This document shows, in pieces, positions 1 to 5,505 of a stretch of 5,505 bases of DNA (position 1 is its first letter; each line of letters opens with the position of its first letter). Made by a program: the position numbers and the translations under genes. This stretch comes from Lachnospiraceae bacterium (GTDB taxonomy: Bacteria > Bacillota > Clostridia > Lachnospirales > Lachnospiraceae): the NCBI GenBank assembly GCA_024699395.1, contig JAILPU010000093.1, positions 1-5,505 on the forward strand, read 5' to 3'. The notes under the pieces are model-generated. The model was not told where the DNA came from. It searched no databases and worked only from the letters and a program-made list of their open reading frames with translations.

Positions 1-401
1 TAAAGATTCCCCACACTTTGGGCAAGGCTTTTTATATCTTCAGAAATCAGCTTCACAAAAGTGTCCGTATCTTTCTTTTCTCCCGATACAAGAAAGCTTC
101 TCTCGGGATTGTCATACATCTCATTACCCACAAGGTTTGAAATGCATTCCAATAAAACAGCACTGTTTTGAGGGTCTTTTATAAAAGAAGTAGCCTTCGA
201 AATCTCATAGCAAAGTTCAAGAGTTGTAAATCCCTTTCCCTCCCTTTGCTTTCTGTGCTTTTCAATCCTTTTTATCCCCGCTTCGTCACACACCTTCATG
301 GTTGCAAGATATATGTGATCTCTGTTGGGATTTTTTGACAAAAGCTCCTCTGCCATAAGGGACTTTCCGGAATCAGGTTTTCCGATTATCAACGTTATCA
401 T
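1..401 (-). CDS. cobU: Adenosylcobinamide kinase / adenosylcobinamide-phosphate guanylyltransferase, N-terminal part (cut by left window edge)
   Basis: CobU phosphorylates adenosylcobinamide and then transfers GMP to it, giving adenosylcobinamide-GDP for the final cobamide assembly step in the cytoplasm. The visible 133 residues start with a P-loop (G7-K-P-D-S-G-K-S14). Next comes 'IYLAT' at 30-34 and the family block 'RIEKHRKQR' at 45-53, followed by 'TTLE'. 'VLLECISNLVGNEM' at 82-95 matches the 'LLECIT..VTN' segment known from Salmonella CobU. The ATG at 399-401 is chosen because GAGG lies 7 nt upstream and the P-loop follows at once. The gene begins inside the end of cobT (29-nt overlap), so coupling is likely. 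Oddities: the P-loop has Lys8 where the family usually has a second Gly (GGxxSGKS). The position I align with the reported guanylylated His46 of Salmonella CobU appears to be Lys48, with His49 next to it. About the last quarter to third of the protein, including the stop, lies outside the window. The family assignment is strong; full dual activity is inferred. Confidence 0.86.
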   Translation of the reverse strand, partial: MITLIIGKPDSGKSLMAEELLSKNPNRDHIYLATMKVCDEAGIKRIEKHRKQREGKGFTTLELCYEISKATSFIKDPQNSAVLLECISNLVGNEMYDNPERSFLVSGEKKDTDTFVKLISEDIKSLAQSVGNL

Positions 402-1461
402 TTTCAAACCTCACGTAAGAACCTATCTTCGTATCATCAAAAAAAGTTCCCTCTCTGTAGAGATTCATTGCCATATCAAGAAGGGGAAGCATCATAATGG
501 CACCGGTTCCTTCTCCCAAAGCCATATCACCATCAATCACCGCCTTAAGGCCCATACTTTTAAGTATCATCCCGCTTCCCTTTTCTCTACCCAAATGGGA
601 AGGTATCACGTATTCTTCGGTTCCCGGGCAGATAAGAGAAGCAACAAAAGCCGCCAATATACTTATAAAACCATCCGAAACCACAGGTATACCATTAAGA
701 GCTCCCCCTATATATAACCCTGTAAGTGCGGCTATATCCAGCCCTCCCAAAATGCGAAGGGCATTGAAGGGGTCGTTGGAATCCACCTTATGTTTCTTAA
801 GCACTTTTTCTATAACACAAATTTTTCTTTCAAGACCTTCATCGGAAAGACCTGCGCCTCTCCCGGCTATATCCTTTGGATCATTTCCCGTGAGTGCACA
901 ATACAAAGCAGTGGAAGTGGTGGTGTTTCCTATTCCCATCTCCCCGGTTGCCACAATGCCATACCCTTTTTTAGAAAGGGAGTCCATCATTTCAATTCCT
1001 GTCTCAATTGCTTTAAGGCATTCAAAGGCAGTCATGGCAGGTTCTTTAAGGATATTACCGGTTCCTTTTCTCACCTTCTTGTCAATGACGCCCTTGGGAG
1101 TTTCATCACTGTCTATCCCCACATCCACCGTAATAATATCAAGGGGATAATTGCCCCTCATTTTGCAGACTGTGCTCAGATCCTGCCCCAGAAGTTCCGC
1201 CACCTTAAAGGTGACCGACTTATCCGACTGACTTATATTTTCCTCTGTAACACCGTTATCGGCGCACATTATCACAAGAGCCTTTTGTGATATGTCGGGA
1301 ATAAGTGTATTTCTTATCCCTGCGATTCTGCAAATAAGATCTTCAAAATTCCCCAGTCCGTCTATGGGCTTTGCCAGCAAATCAAACCTTTTCTTTGCCT
1401 TTTCATATATGTCTCTGTCGGGTCTCGAAATCCTTATATTTTCTAGTTCCTTAAGTGTCAT
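373..1461 (-). CDS. cobT: Nicotinate-nucleotide--dimethylbenzimidazole phosphoribosyltransferase
   Basis: CobT moves the phosphoribosyl group of nicotinate mononucleotide onto a lower-ligand base such as 5,6-dimethylbenzimidazole or another benzimidazole/purine. This gives the alpha-ribotide used to close the cobamide nucleotide loop. The 362-residue length is normal and all family landmarks are present: 'KPIDGLGNFE' (31-40), 'CADNGV' (66-71), 'GTGN' (133-136), 'TGEMGIGNTT' (172-181), 'GRGAGLSDEGL' (200-210), 'LGGLDIAALTG' (238-248), 'SDGFIS' (262-267), 'PSHLGREKG' (287-295) and 'LGEGTGA' (315-321). Glu174 and Glu317 fall at the same numbers as the catalytic glutamates I recall for Salmonella CobT, so the enzyme should be active. 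The ATG directly follows the stop of the upstream fusion gene (TAA then ATG, no gap), with a modest GGGG 6 nt upstream, so coupled translation is likely. The 3' end overlaps cobU by 29 nt. The base actually used cannot be read from the sequence. Confidence 0.97.
   Translation of the reverse strand: MTLKELENIRISRPDRDIYEKAKKRFDLLAKPIDGLGNFEDLICRIAGIRNTLIPDISQKALVIMCADNGVTEENISQSDKSVTFKVAELLGQDLSTVCKMRGNYPLDIITVDVGIDSDETPKGVIDKKVRKGTGNILKEPAMTAFECLKAIETGIEMMDSLSKKGYGIVATGEMGIGNTTTSTALYCALTGNDPKDIAGRGAGLSDEGLERKICVIEKVLKKHKVDSNDPFNALRILGGLDIAALTGLYIGGALNGIPVVSDGFISILAAFVASLICPGTEEYVIPSHLGREKGSGMILKSMGLKAVIDGDMALGEGTGAIMMLPLLDMAMNLYREGTFFDDTKIGSYVRFENDNVDNRKT
409..412 (-). promoter_or_regulatory. 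Shine-Dalgarno site for cobU inside cobT
   Basis: The minus strand reads GAGG here, 7 nt before the ATG at 399-401 and wholly inside the cobT coding sequence. It fixes the cobU start and implies that ribosomes finishing cobT sit over the cobU start region. Confidence 0.6.
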
Positions 1462-4020
1462 TTATAACCCCATCATTTCATAAATTCCCTTTATATCAAG
1501 ACTGTTCCTGATACAATCCGCCAGCTTGTCATATTGGGATTTTTTATACATATACCAGTCAATGCAATCTTTGGTATCAACGGTTTTGGAATTCTTCCCG
1601 GCCACCGCTTTGATTATACCCGTAAATATCTCTTTGTTGTCAAAAAGTCCATGGACATAACTTCCGAAAACATTGCCCCTGCAATAGCCTGTTTGATTTG
1701 AAGTAAATTCCTTAAGATCACCTTTACAGGCAGTACGCCCCATATGTATCTCGTAACCATTGACTTTGCAGTCCTTTATATTTTTAAGGCAGCCTGTGGC
1801 ATCTGTAATAATCCCTTCAAAAGAGGTTCTTACCTTTTCCTCTTCCATAACGGTATCAACATCAAGAAGTCCCAGACCTTCCTCGGACTCACCCTGTTCC
1901 ACGTTAAAGGGGTCGGATATGGAATTCCCCAGCATCTGGTATCCTCCGCAGATTCCAAAGATCACAGTTTCCCCTTTGTAAAGAGAAATAATTTTCTTAT
2001 CCAGGCCTTTTTCCTTAAGCCATCTCAAATCAAAAATCGTATTCTTGGTTCCGGGGATAATCAGTATATCCGGATTTCCGATATCCTCCTGTTTGGTCAC
2101 GTATCTTACGGAAACTTCTTTGATTTCTTCAAAAACATAGAAGTCGGTAAAATTGGAAATATGAGGAAGCTTTATGACAGCAATGTCAAAATTCTTTTCC
2201 TCCCTCTTTTCAAATCTCTCAGTCAGAGAATCCTCATCCTCAATATTTATATCCATAAAAGGAACAACTCCCAGTACCTTCTTGTGTCCCTTTTCTTCCA
2301 GTATTTTAACTCCCTCGTCAAAGAGGCTGATATCACCTCTGAACTTATTGACTATAAGTCCCTTAACCCTGTTTCTCTCCTTATCTTCCAGAAGTTCCAG
2401 GGTTCCCAAAAGCTGGGGGAAAATCCCTCCCCTGTCAATATCTCCCACAAGTATAACCGAGGCATCCGTCATTTCGGCAAGCCCCATATTGACGATATCG
2501 TCCTTCTTAAGATTTAATTCCACCGGAGAACCGGCTCCTTCTATTACGATAATATCGTTATTAGCCTTTAGATACTCATAGGAACTCATTATCTTGGGAA
2601 TAAGTTCTTTTTTATGTTTAAAATATTCCGTTGCGGACATATTGCCCGAAACCTTACCCTTTATGATAACCTGAGAGCCTGTATCATTGGTGGGCTTTAA
2701 AAGAACGGGGTTCATATTTACATCAGGCTTTACTCCCGCACACTCCGCCTGAACCACCTGGGCTCGTCCCATCTCCAGCCCCTCTTCGGTTATAAAGGAG
2801 TTTAAGGCCATATTCTGGGACTTAAATGGTGCCACCCTGTATCCGTCCCGGGAAAATACCCTGCAAAGTCCCGCTGCGATAAGACTCTTTCCCGCATTAG
2901 ACATGGTTCCCTGAACCATAACCGCCACGGCTCCTTTTCTTTTCGAAGTCTTTTGCAGTTTATCTCCTCCCTCTGCGTATTTTTTTTGTGTTGATACTAT
3001 TTTATCTGATTTACTTGATGCATTAAGGGATGCATCTGTAAACTTTTCATCTATATTAATTGATGACGACAATACATCTGAGCCGTCGGATATATTTTCT
3101 TCTATCTCTTTGCATTCTGCATTTTTCTCCGTCAACGATGATAATACGGATTCACTTACAGATTCATTTTCTGCGGACTCTTTGCGTCCGGTTTTTTCAT
3201 TTGTTAACAATGATAATACGGGTACATCCCCATCCGTCGATAATGATAATTCATCAGGAGAAATCCATGGCATATTTCCCAAGAGTCCGATGTCCATATT
3301 TCGGATGCCGTAAAGCTCTCTGATAAATCTTTCCTCGAAAACCTCTGTGGGTGTTCCCGTTCTTTTTACGCACCATTCTCCCATTGCCACCACAAAATCG
3401 GATATTTTCATGGCTATATCCAGCTCATGGAGAGACATAATAACCGTAAGTTTATTGTCACAGGCAAGTCTCTTTATATTTTCCAGAATATCCACTTTAT
3501 ATCTTATATCAAGGTATGAAGTAGGCTCATCCAGCACAAGGATTTCAGGCATCTGGCAGATGGCTCTTGAAAGCATAACCCGCTGTCTCTGGCCGTCACT
3601 GACATTCAAAAACTCCCTGTCGGCAATATCCTGTAAACCGGTCTCCTCTATCACCCTTTGGGTAATCTTCTTGTCTTCTTCAGACAGAATTCCTAAGAAT
3701 CCGGTGTAGGGGTATCTTCCCGTCTCCACCACTTCCCTGCAGGTCATAAGCTCCGGCTTAACACTTGCTGTCATAAGCATGGCAAGCTTTGAAGCAATCT
3801 CCGAAGCTTTCATCATGCTCATGTCGGTATCCCCTATTAAGACAGTGCCGCCTTTCTTTTTAAGCTCGCCGGTCAATGTCTTTAACAAAGTGGATTTGCC
3901 GCAACCGTTGGGGCCTATAAGGGTGGTCACAGTACCGGGCACAGCTTTGATACATATGTCTTTTACAAGATCGGTATCATATCCTATTGTAAGATTCTGG
4001 GTTTGTAATCCTTCCGTCAT
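1462..4020 (-). CDS. cobQ: Fusion protein: ABC-transporter ATPase (FepC/BtuD type) + cobyric acid synthase CobQ
   Basis: This 852-residue protein has two enzyme domains in one open frame. Residues 1 to about 250 are an ABC ATPase that would drive the neighbouring permease. It has Walker A G36-PNGCGKST44, the signature V140-SDGQ144, Walker B ILVLDEP (160-166), the D-loop region SYLD (168-171) and the H-loop His198. The usual Q-loop Gln appears to be Thr84 (LMT in place of LPQ). Residues 256-362 are a Ser/Glu-rich linker. Residues 363-852 (490 residues, the normal full CobQ length) form cobyric acid synthase, which amidates adenosylcobyrinic acid a,c-diamide at four side chains using glutamine and ATP. 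Its landmarks are P-loop GTMSNAGKS (371-379), SQNMALNS (401-408), MNPVLLKP (436-443), VIEGAGSPVELNL (492-504), DIDRGGIF (527-534), IPGTKNT (655-661), the amidotransferase nucleophile Cys691 in GICGGYQMLG, GYEIHMGRT (755-763) and His790 in GSYVHGLFDN. The gene starts 5 nt after the permease stop and abuts cobT. Both domains look intact. The fusion is directly visible; tethering of CobQ to the transporter is inference. Confidence 0.93.
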   Translation of the reverse strand: MTEGLQTQNLTIGYDTDLVKDICIKAVPGTVTTLIGPNGCGKSTLLKTLTGELKKKGGTVLIGDTDMSMMKASEIASKLAMLMTASVKPELMTCREVVETGRYPYTGFLGILSEEDKKITQRVIEETGLQDIADREFLNVSDGQRQRVMLSRAICQMPEILVLDEPTSYLDIRYKVDILENIKRLACDNKLTVIMSLHELDIAMKISDFVVAMGEWCVKRTGTPTEVFEERFIRELYGIRNMDIGLLGNMPWISPDELSLSTDGDVPVLSLLTNEKTGRKESAENESVSESVLSSLTEKNAECKEIEENISDGSDVLSSSINIDEKFTDASLNASSKSDKIVSTQKKYAEGGDKLQKTSKRKGAVAVMVQGTMSNAGKSLIAAGLCRVFSRDGYRVAPFKSQNMALNSFITEEGLEMGRAQVVQAECAGVKPDVNMNPVLLKPTNDTGSQVIIKGKVSGNMSATEYFKHKKELIPKIMSSYEYLKANNDIIVIEGAGSPVELNLKKDDIVNMGLAEMTDASVILVGDIDRGGIFPQLLGTLELLEDKERNRVKGLIVNKFRGDISLFDEGVKILEEKGHKKVLGVVPFMDINIEDEDSLTERFEKREEKNFDIAVIKLPHISNFTDFYVFEEIKEVSVRYVTKQEDIGNPDILIIPGTKNTIFDLRWLKEKGLDKKIISLYKGETVIFGICGGYQMLGNSISDPFNVEQGESEEGLGLLDVDTVMEEEKVRTSFEGIITDATGCLKNIKDCKVNGYEIHMGRTACKGDLKEFTSNQTGYCRGNVFGSYVHGLFDNKEIFTGIIKAVAGKNSKTVDTKDCIDWYMYKKSQYDKLADCIRNSLDIKGIYEMMGL
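2964..2972 (-). promoter_or_regulatory. Internal Shine-Dalgarno-like site before the CobQ domain
   Basis: The minus strand reads AGGGAGGAG here. The GGAGG core (2966-2970) lies 7 nt upstream of an in-frame CTG codon (Leu355, 2956-2958), which is 8 codons before the CobQ domain begins. A later in-frame ATG (Met368) sits only 3 residues before the CobQ P-loop, which is probably too late for a proper start. The site may be a fossil of a stand-alone cobQ start whose ATG became CTG, or a working internal start. It could also be chance in a purine-rich linker coding for Glu, Gly and Lys. Confidence 0.4.
3004..3252 (-). repeat. Degenerate tandem repeat in the linker (three 72-bp units plus one short copy)
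   Basis: The motif 'VLSxLT/VLSSS' begins at residues 268, 292 and 316, exactly 24 residues (72 nt) apart. A shorter copy, 'ELSLST', begins at residue 257. In DNA each copy opens with GTATTATCA or a near variant (GAATTATCA, GTATTGTCG). The first two full units (3148-3219 and 3076-3147) agree at 45 of 72 positions by hand count, including shared AAAGAG and GAAAAT blocks at the same offsets. The third unit (3004-3075) is weaker, with 37 of 72 matches to the second. A possible fourth, decayed unit (QKKYAE, 345-350) lies just beyond. The unit has no recognised domain identity. Confidence 0.6.
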
Positions 4021-4025
4021 AAAAG

Positions 4026-5033
4026 TCAGTTACCTCTTCCCCGTTTATACAGCATGGCTATAACCACCGGCACCAAAAATACCGCAGTGACTGAACTGAT
4101 GCTCACCTCCGTGGGTGCAAACACGGTTCTTGCAACACAATCACAAAAAACCGTCACCGCAGCTCCCCCTAAGAAACTTGCGGGAATCAAAACAAAGGGT
4201 GACGAAGTTTTCGTAATCTGTCTCATAAGATGAGGAACCGCGATTCCCACAAAGGATACAGGTCCCGCAAAAGCAGTGACGCAAGCCGCCAGTAGACTTG
4301 ATATAAGTATAAGCATTACCCTTAAAAATCTGATATTGACTCCCATATTTCTTGCATAGGCTTCCCCCAGCCTGTATGCCCCCATGGACTTTGACATGGC
4401 AAAGGCCAGCACAAAACAAAGGATAATCAAAACTCCCATTATTACCACATCGTCCCATTCCATTCCCGACAAAGAACCCATGGACCAGTTGTGGAGATTT
4501 ATTATATTGGAATCATCCGCAAAGGTAACCACCATATCGGTTATCGCGGAGCAGATATATCCTATCATAATACCGGATACCACAAGTACGCTCATGTTCC
4601 TCACTTTAAGGGACATAAAAAGTACAAAAAACATAACGAGCATTGCCCCAAGAAAGCTTGCCCCCACCATCTCAACAGAGTTAACGGCTTTCCCGTATCT
4701 TAACATACCGATCATAATAAGGGCGACGGAAAGCTTTGCTCCCGAGGATATACCCAGCACAAAAGGACCCACTATTGGGTTATTGAAAAAAGTCTGGAGA
4801 AGATATCCGGACAGAGCAAGTCCACCTCCCAGAAAAACTGCTGCCACAGCTCTGGGAAGTCTAATGTTATATATTATGTTGTAATTAATCCCTTCCTTTT
4901 GGCTTCCTAAAAGTATACCAAGCACTTCGTCAAAGGGCATCTTAACGCTTCCCGACAAAATACTTATAAATACCAGAACAAGCATAAGGAATAAGCTAAA
5001 CGCCAGTATGAGCGCACATCTTTTTTTGTTCAT
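4026..5033 (-). CDS. FecCD/BtuC-family ABC transporter permease (corrinoid or metal-chelate uptake)
   Basis: This is the membrane subunit of a type II ABC importer, expected to work as a homodimer with the ATPase encoded next. The 335-residue length is normal for the family. After a short charged N-terminus there is a membrane segment at about 8-28, then the family block 'NIRLPRAVAAVFLGGGLALSG' region (56-76). The Q80...NNP (84-86) and 'LGISSGA' (93-99) motifs follow. Further hydrophobic segments lie near 120-140, 147-170, 193-213, 237-258, 277-300 and 308-328. The coupling-helix region 'LGEAYARNMGV' (222-231) and the signature 'AGPVSFVGIAVPHLMR' (256-271) are clear. In the C-terminal block 'PTEVSISSVTAVFLVP' the usual Gly before the final Pro appears replaced. 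The start lies 2 nt after the substrate-binding-protein stop with only a weak ribosome site, so coupled translation is likely. Substrate: the CobQ, CobT and CobU neighbours favour a corrinoid. Family similarity alone would also allow haem or a siderophore. Confidence 0.93.
   Translation of the reverse strand: MNKKRCALILAFSLFLMLVLVFISILSGSVKMPFDEVLGILLGSQKEGINYNIIYNIRLPRAVAAVFLGGGLALSGYLLQTFFNNPIVGPFVLGISSGAKLSVALIMIGMLRYGKAVNSVEMVGASFLGAMLVMFFVLFMSLKVRNMSVLVVSGIMIGYICSAITDMVVTFADDSNIINLHNWSMGSLSGMEWDDVVIMGVLIILCFVLAFAMSKSMGAYRLGEAYARNMGVNIRFLRVMLILISSLLAACVTAFAGPVSFVGIAVPHLMRQITKTSSPFVLIPASFLGGAAVTVFCDCVARTVFAPTEVSISSVTAVFLVPVVIAMLYKRGRGN
4033..4036 (-). promoter_or_regulatory. Weakly placed Shine-Dalgarno site for the ATPase-CobQ fusion gene
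   Basis: GAGG on the minus strand lies 12 nt before the ATG at 4018-4020, longer than the usual 5-9 nt, and inside the end of the permease gene. No closer purine-rich site or alternative start is visible, so initiation probably depends on coupling to the permease stop 5 nt away. Confidence 0.4.
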
Positions 5034-5035
5034 AT

Positions 5036-5505
5036 TTAATCCAGTTTGGAAAGATAAGTGTACTTTGTTTCAACACCGTTAAATATATTGTTAAGATCCT
5101 TCATAAAATCCCCCATTCCCCCGGTCTGCTGAAAAAGGCTTCTGTCCATGCAGTATACCCTTTTCTCCCTAACTGCTTTGAAATCGGCAAACATTGAATT
5201 CTTTTCTATGAGTTCATCTATACTCGTGATTTCCCCTGTTATGGTACTGTTATATATCAGTATATCCGAATCCACCGCCGCAGCGTAAAAATCTTCCATG
5301 GTGACATTCATGGTGGAGAGCTTTGTTTCGCCGTCGGGTTCATCCACTCCCACGTACTCTCCCCCGGAAAGCTCTATCATCTTGGAAATATAATCTCCTG
5401 ACTTTCTAATGGTTATAAGCCCGCTTGAGGTCACATTAAAAAACGCTACCCTGACACCGGTCTTTTCCTTGTTCATAACACTTTCCAGTGCCTTTAATTC
5501 ATTTT
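5036..5505 (-). CDS. ABC transporter substrate-binding protein, C-terminal part (cut by right window edge)
   Basis: This is the 155-residue C-terminal portion of a periplasmic-binding-protein-like lipoprotein of the BtuF/FepB class, which would capture the ligand outside the membrane and hand it to the permease. The reading frame is open to the window edge. The ATG at 5474-5476 is internal, because the preceding in-frame residues (NELKALESV) look like the helix before the C-terminal lobe. The visible part reads as one lobe: a first strand 'VRVAFF', then 'SGDYISKMIELSGGEYVG', then 'MEDFYAAAVDSDILIYNS', then 'IDELIEKNSMFADFKAVREKRVYC', ending with a short helix and 'YTYLSKLD'. This order is typical of clostridial metal-chelate/corrinoid binding proteins. 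The signal peptide, lipobox and N-terminal lobe are outside the window. It is the first gene visible in the operon. The exact ligand cannot be assigned from this lobe. Confidence 0.85.
   Translation of the reverse strand, partial: NELKALESVMNKEKTGVRVAFFNVTSSGLITIRKSGDYISKMIELSGGEYVGVDEPDGETKLSTMNVTMEDFYAAAVDSDILIYNSTITGEITSIDELIEKNSMFADFKAVREKRVYCMDRSLFQQTGGMGDFMKDLNNIFNGVETKYTYLSKLD

Larger units (their letters stand above)
2935..3255 (-). other. Low-complexity interdomain linker of the ATPase-CobQ fusion
   Basis: Codons 256-362 encode about 107 residues that match neither flanking domain. About 20 are Ser, and most of the rest are Glu, Asp, Asn, Lys, Thr and Ala, with only two aromatics (Phe327, Tyr348). 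This predicts a flexible, acidic, disordered tether that turns basic at its end (KTSKRK, 357-362). Codon choice looks different from the flanks, with repeated TTA, TCA and TCG codons where the enzyme domains favour CTT and TCC. That would fit an origin from noncoding or recently expanded DNA. There is no stop codon in frame, so the domains are joined as read. Confidence 0.8.

Noticed and set aside
325..717. Plus-strand open frame spanning the cobT/cobU overlap
   Set aside because: It runs across two well-supported minus-strand genes with no recognisable protein features.
497..1150. Plus-strand open frame of 217 codons opposite cobT
   Set aside because: It lies wholly antisense to a gene with every CobT motif, has a Ser/Pro/Ile-rich composition typical of a shadow frame, and matches no family I recognise.
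1744..2517. Plus-strand open frame of 257 codons opposite the CobQ domain
   Set aside because: It is antisense to conserved amidotransferase and ligase motifs, has Phe/Ile/Ser-rich shadow composition, and shows no domain or convincing ribosome site.
3017..3035. Two GATGCAT copies 12 nt apart, looking like an operator
   Set aside because: They encode the short peptide repeat Asn/Asp-Ala-Ser within the low-complexity linker. There is no promoter nearby, so a coding micro-repeat is the simpler reading.
2994..3048. Possible internal promoter in the linker (TTTACA and a downstream A/T-rich hexamer on the minus strand)
   Set aside because: The spacing between the -35-like element and any -10-like element is about 30 nt, far from 17, and A/T-rich hexamers are expected in this linker.
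1462..4020. Two separate genes miscalled as one through a sequencing error
   Set aside because: There is no stop in any part of the linker in this frame, and the linker has a consistent Ser/Glu-rich protein character with a repeat period that is a multiple of three. An indel artefact could still be tested with reads.
5474..5476. ATG as the start of a short 146-residue gene at the right edge
   Set aside because: The frame stays open upstream to the edge and encodes residues that fit the substrate-binding protein, so this Met is internal to a truncated gene.

Overview
The window is a single, almost gap-free stretch of one minus-strand operon. Transcription runs from the right edge to the left edge. 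The genes in order of transcription are: the C-terminal part of an ABC-transporter substrate-binding protein, a FecCD/BtuC-type permease, an 852-residue protein joining an ABC ATPase to a complete cobyric acid synthase (CobQ), the lower-ligand phosphoribosyltransferase CobT, and the N-terminal part of the adenosylcobinamide kinase/guanylyltransferase CobU. Junctions are 2 nt, 5 nt, 0 nt and a 29-nt overlap, so translational coupling is likely. No stretch over 300 nt lacks a gene, and I see no promoter, riboswitch or terminator. Any cobalamin riboswitch would lie upstream, beyond the right edge.

The protein styles point to an anaerobic Firmicute of the class Clostridia, perhaps Lachnospiraceae. 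These include the clostridial CobT form 'KPIDGLG', the CobQ form 'GTMSNAGKS', and the ABC form 'PELMTC...GRYPYTG...SDGQRQR', together with a moderate-to-low G+C content and AGA/AAA/ATA-rich codons. This is an inference from family resemblance, not a database result.

Functionally, the right half (substrate-binding protein, permease, ATPase) is an uptake system of the vitamin B12/siderophore type, most likely for a corrinoid. The left half makes or finishes the cobamide. CobQ amidates the corrin ring to cobyric acid, CobT activates the lower-ligand base, and CobU activates cobinamide as its GDP derivative. Import and assembly would therefore be expressed as one unit.

The most unusual element is the physical fusion of the transporter ATPase to CobQ through a linker of about 107 residues. 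The linker is rich in Ser, Glu, Asp and Lys and is built from degenerate repeats with a 24-residue period. Just before the CobQ domain the DNA carries a strong Shine-Dalgarno-like sequence 7 nt upstream of an in-frame CTG codon. This may be a relic of, or a still active, separate cobQ start.
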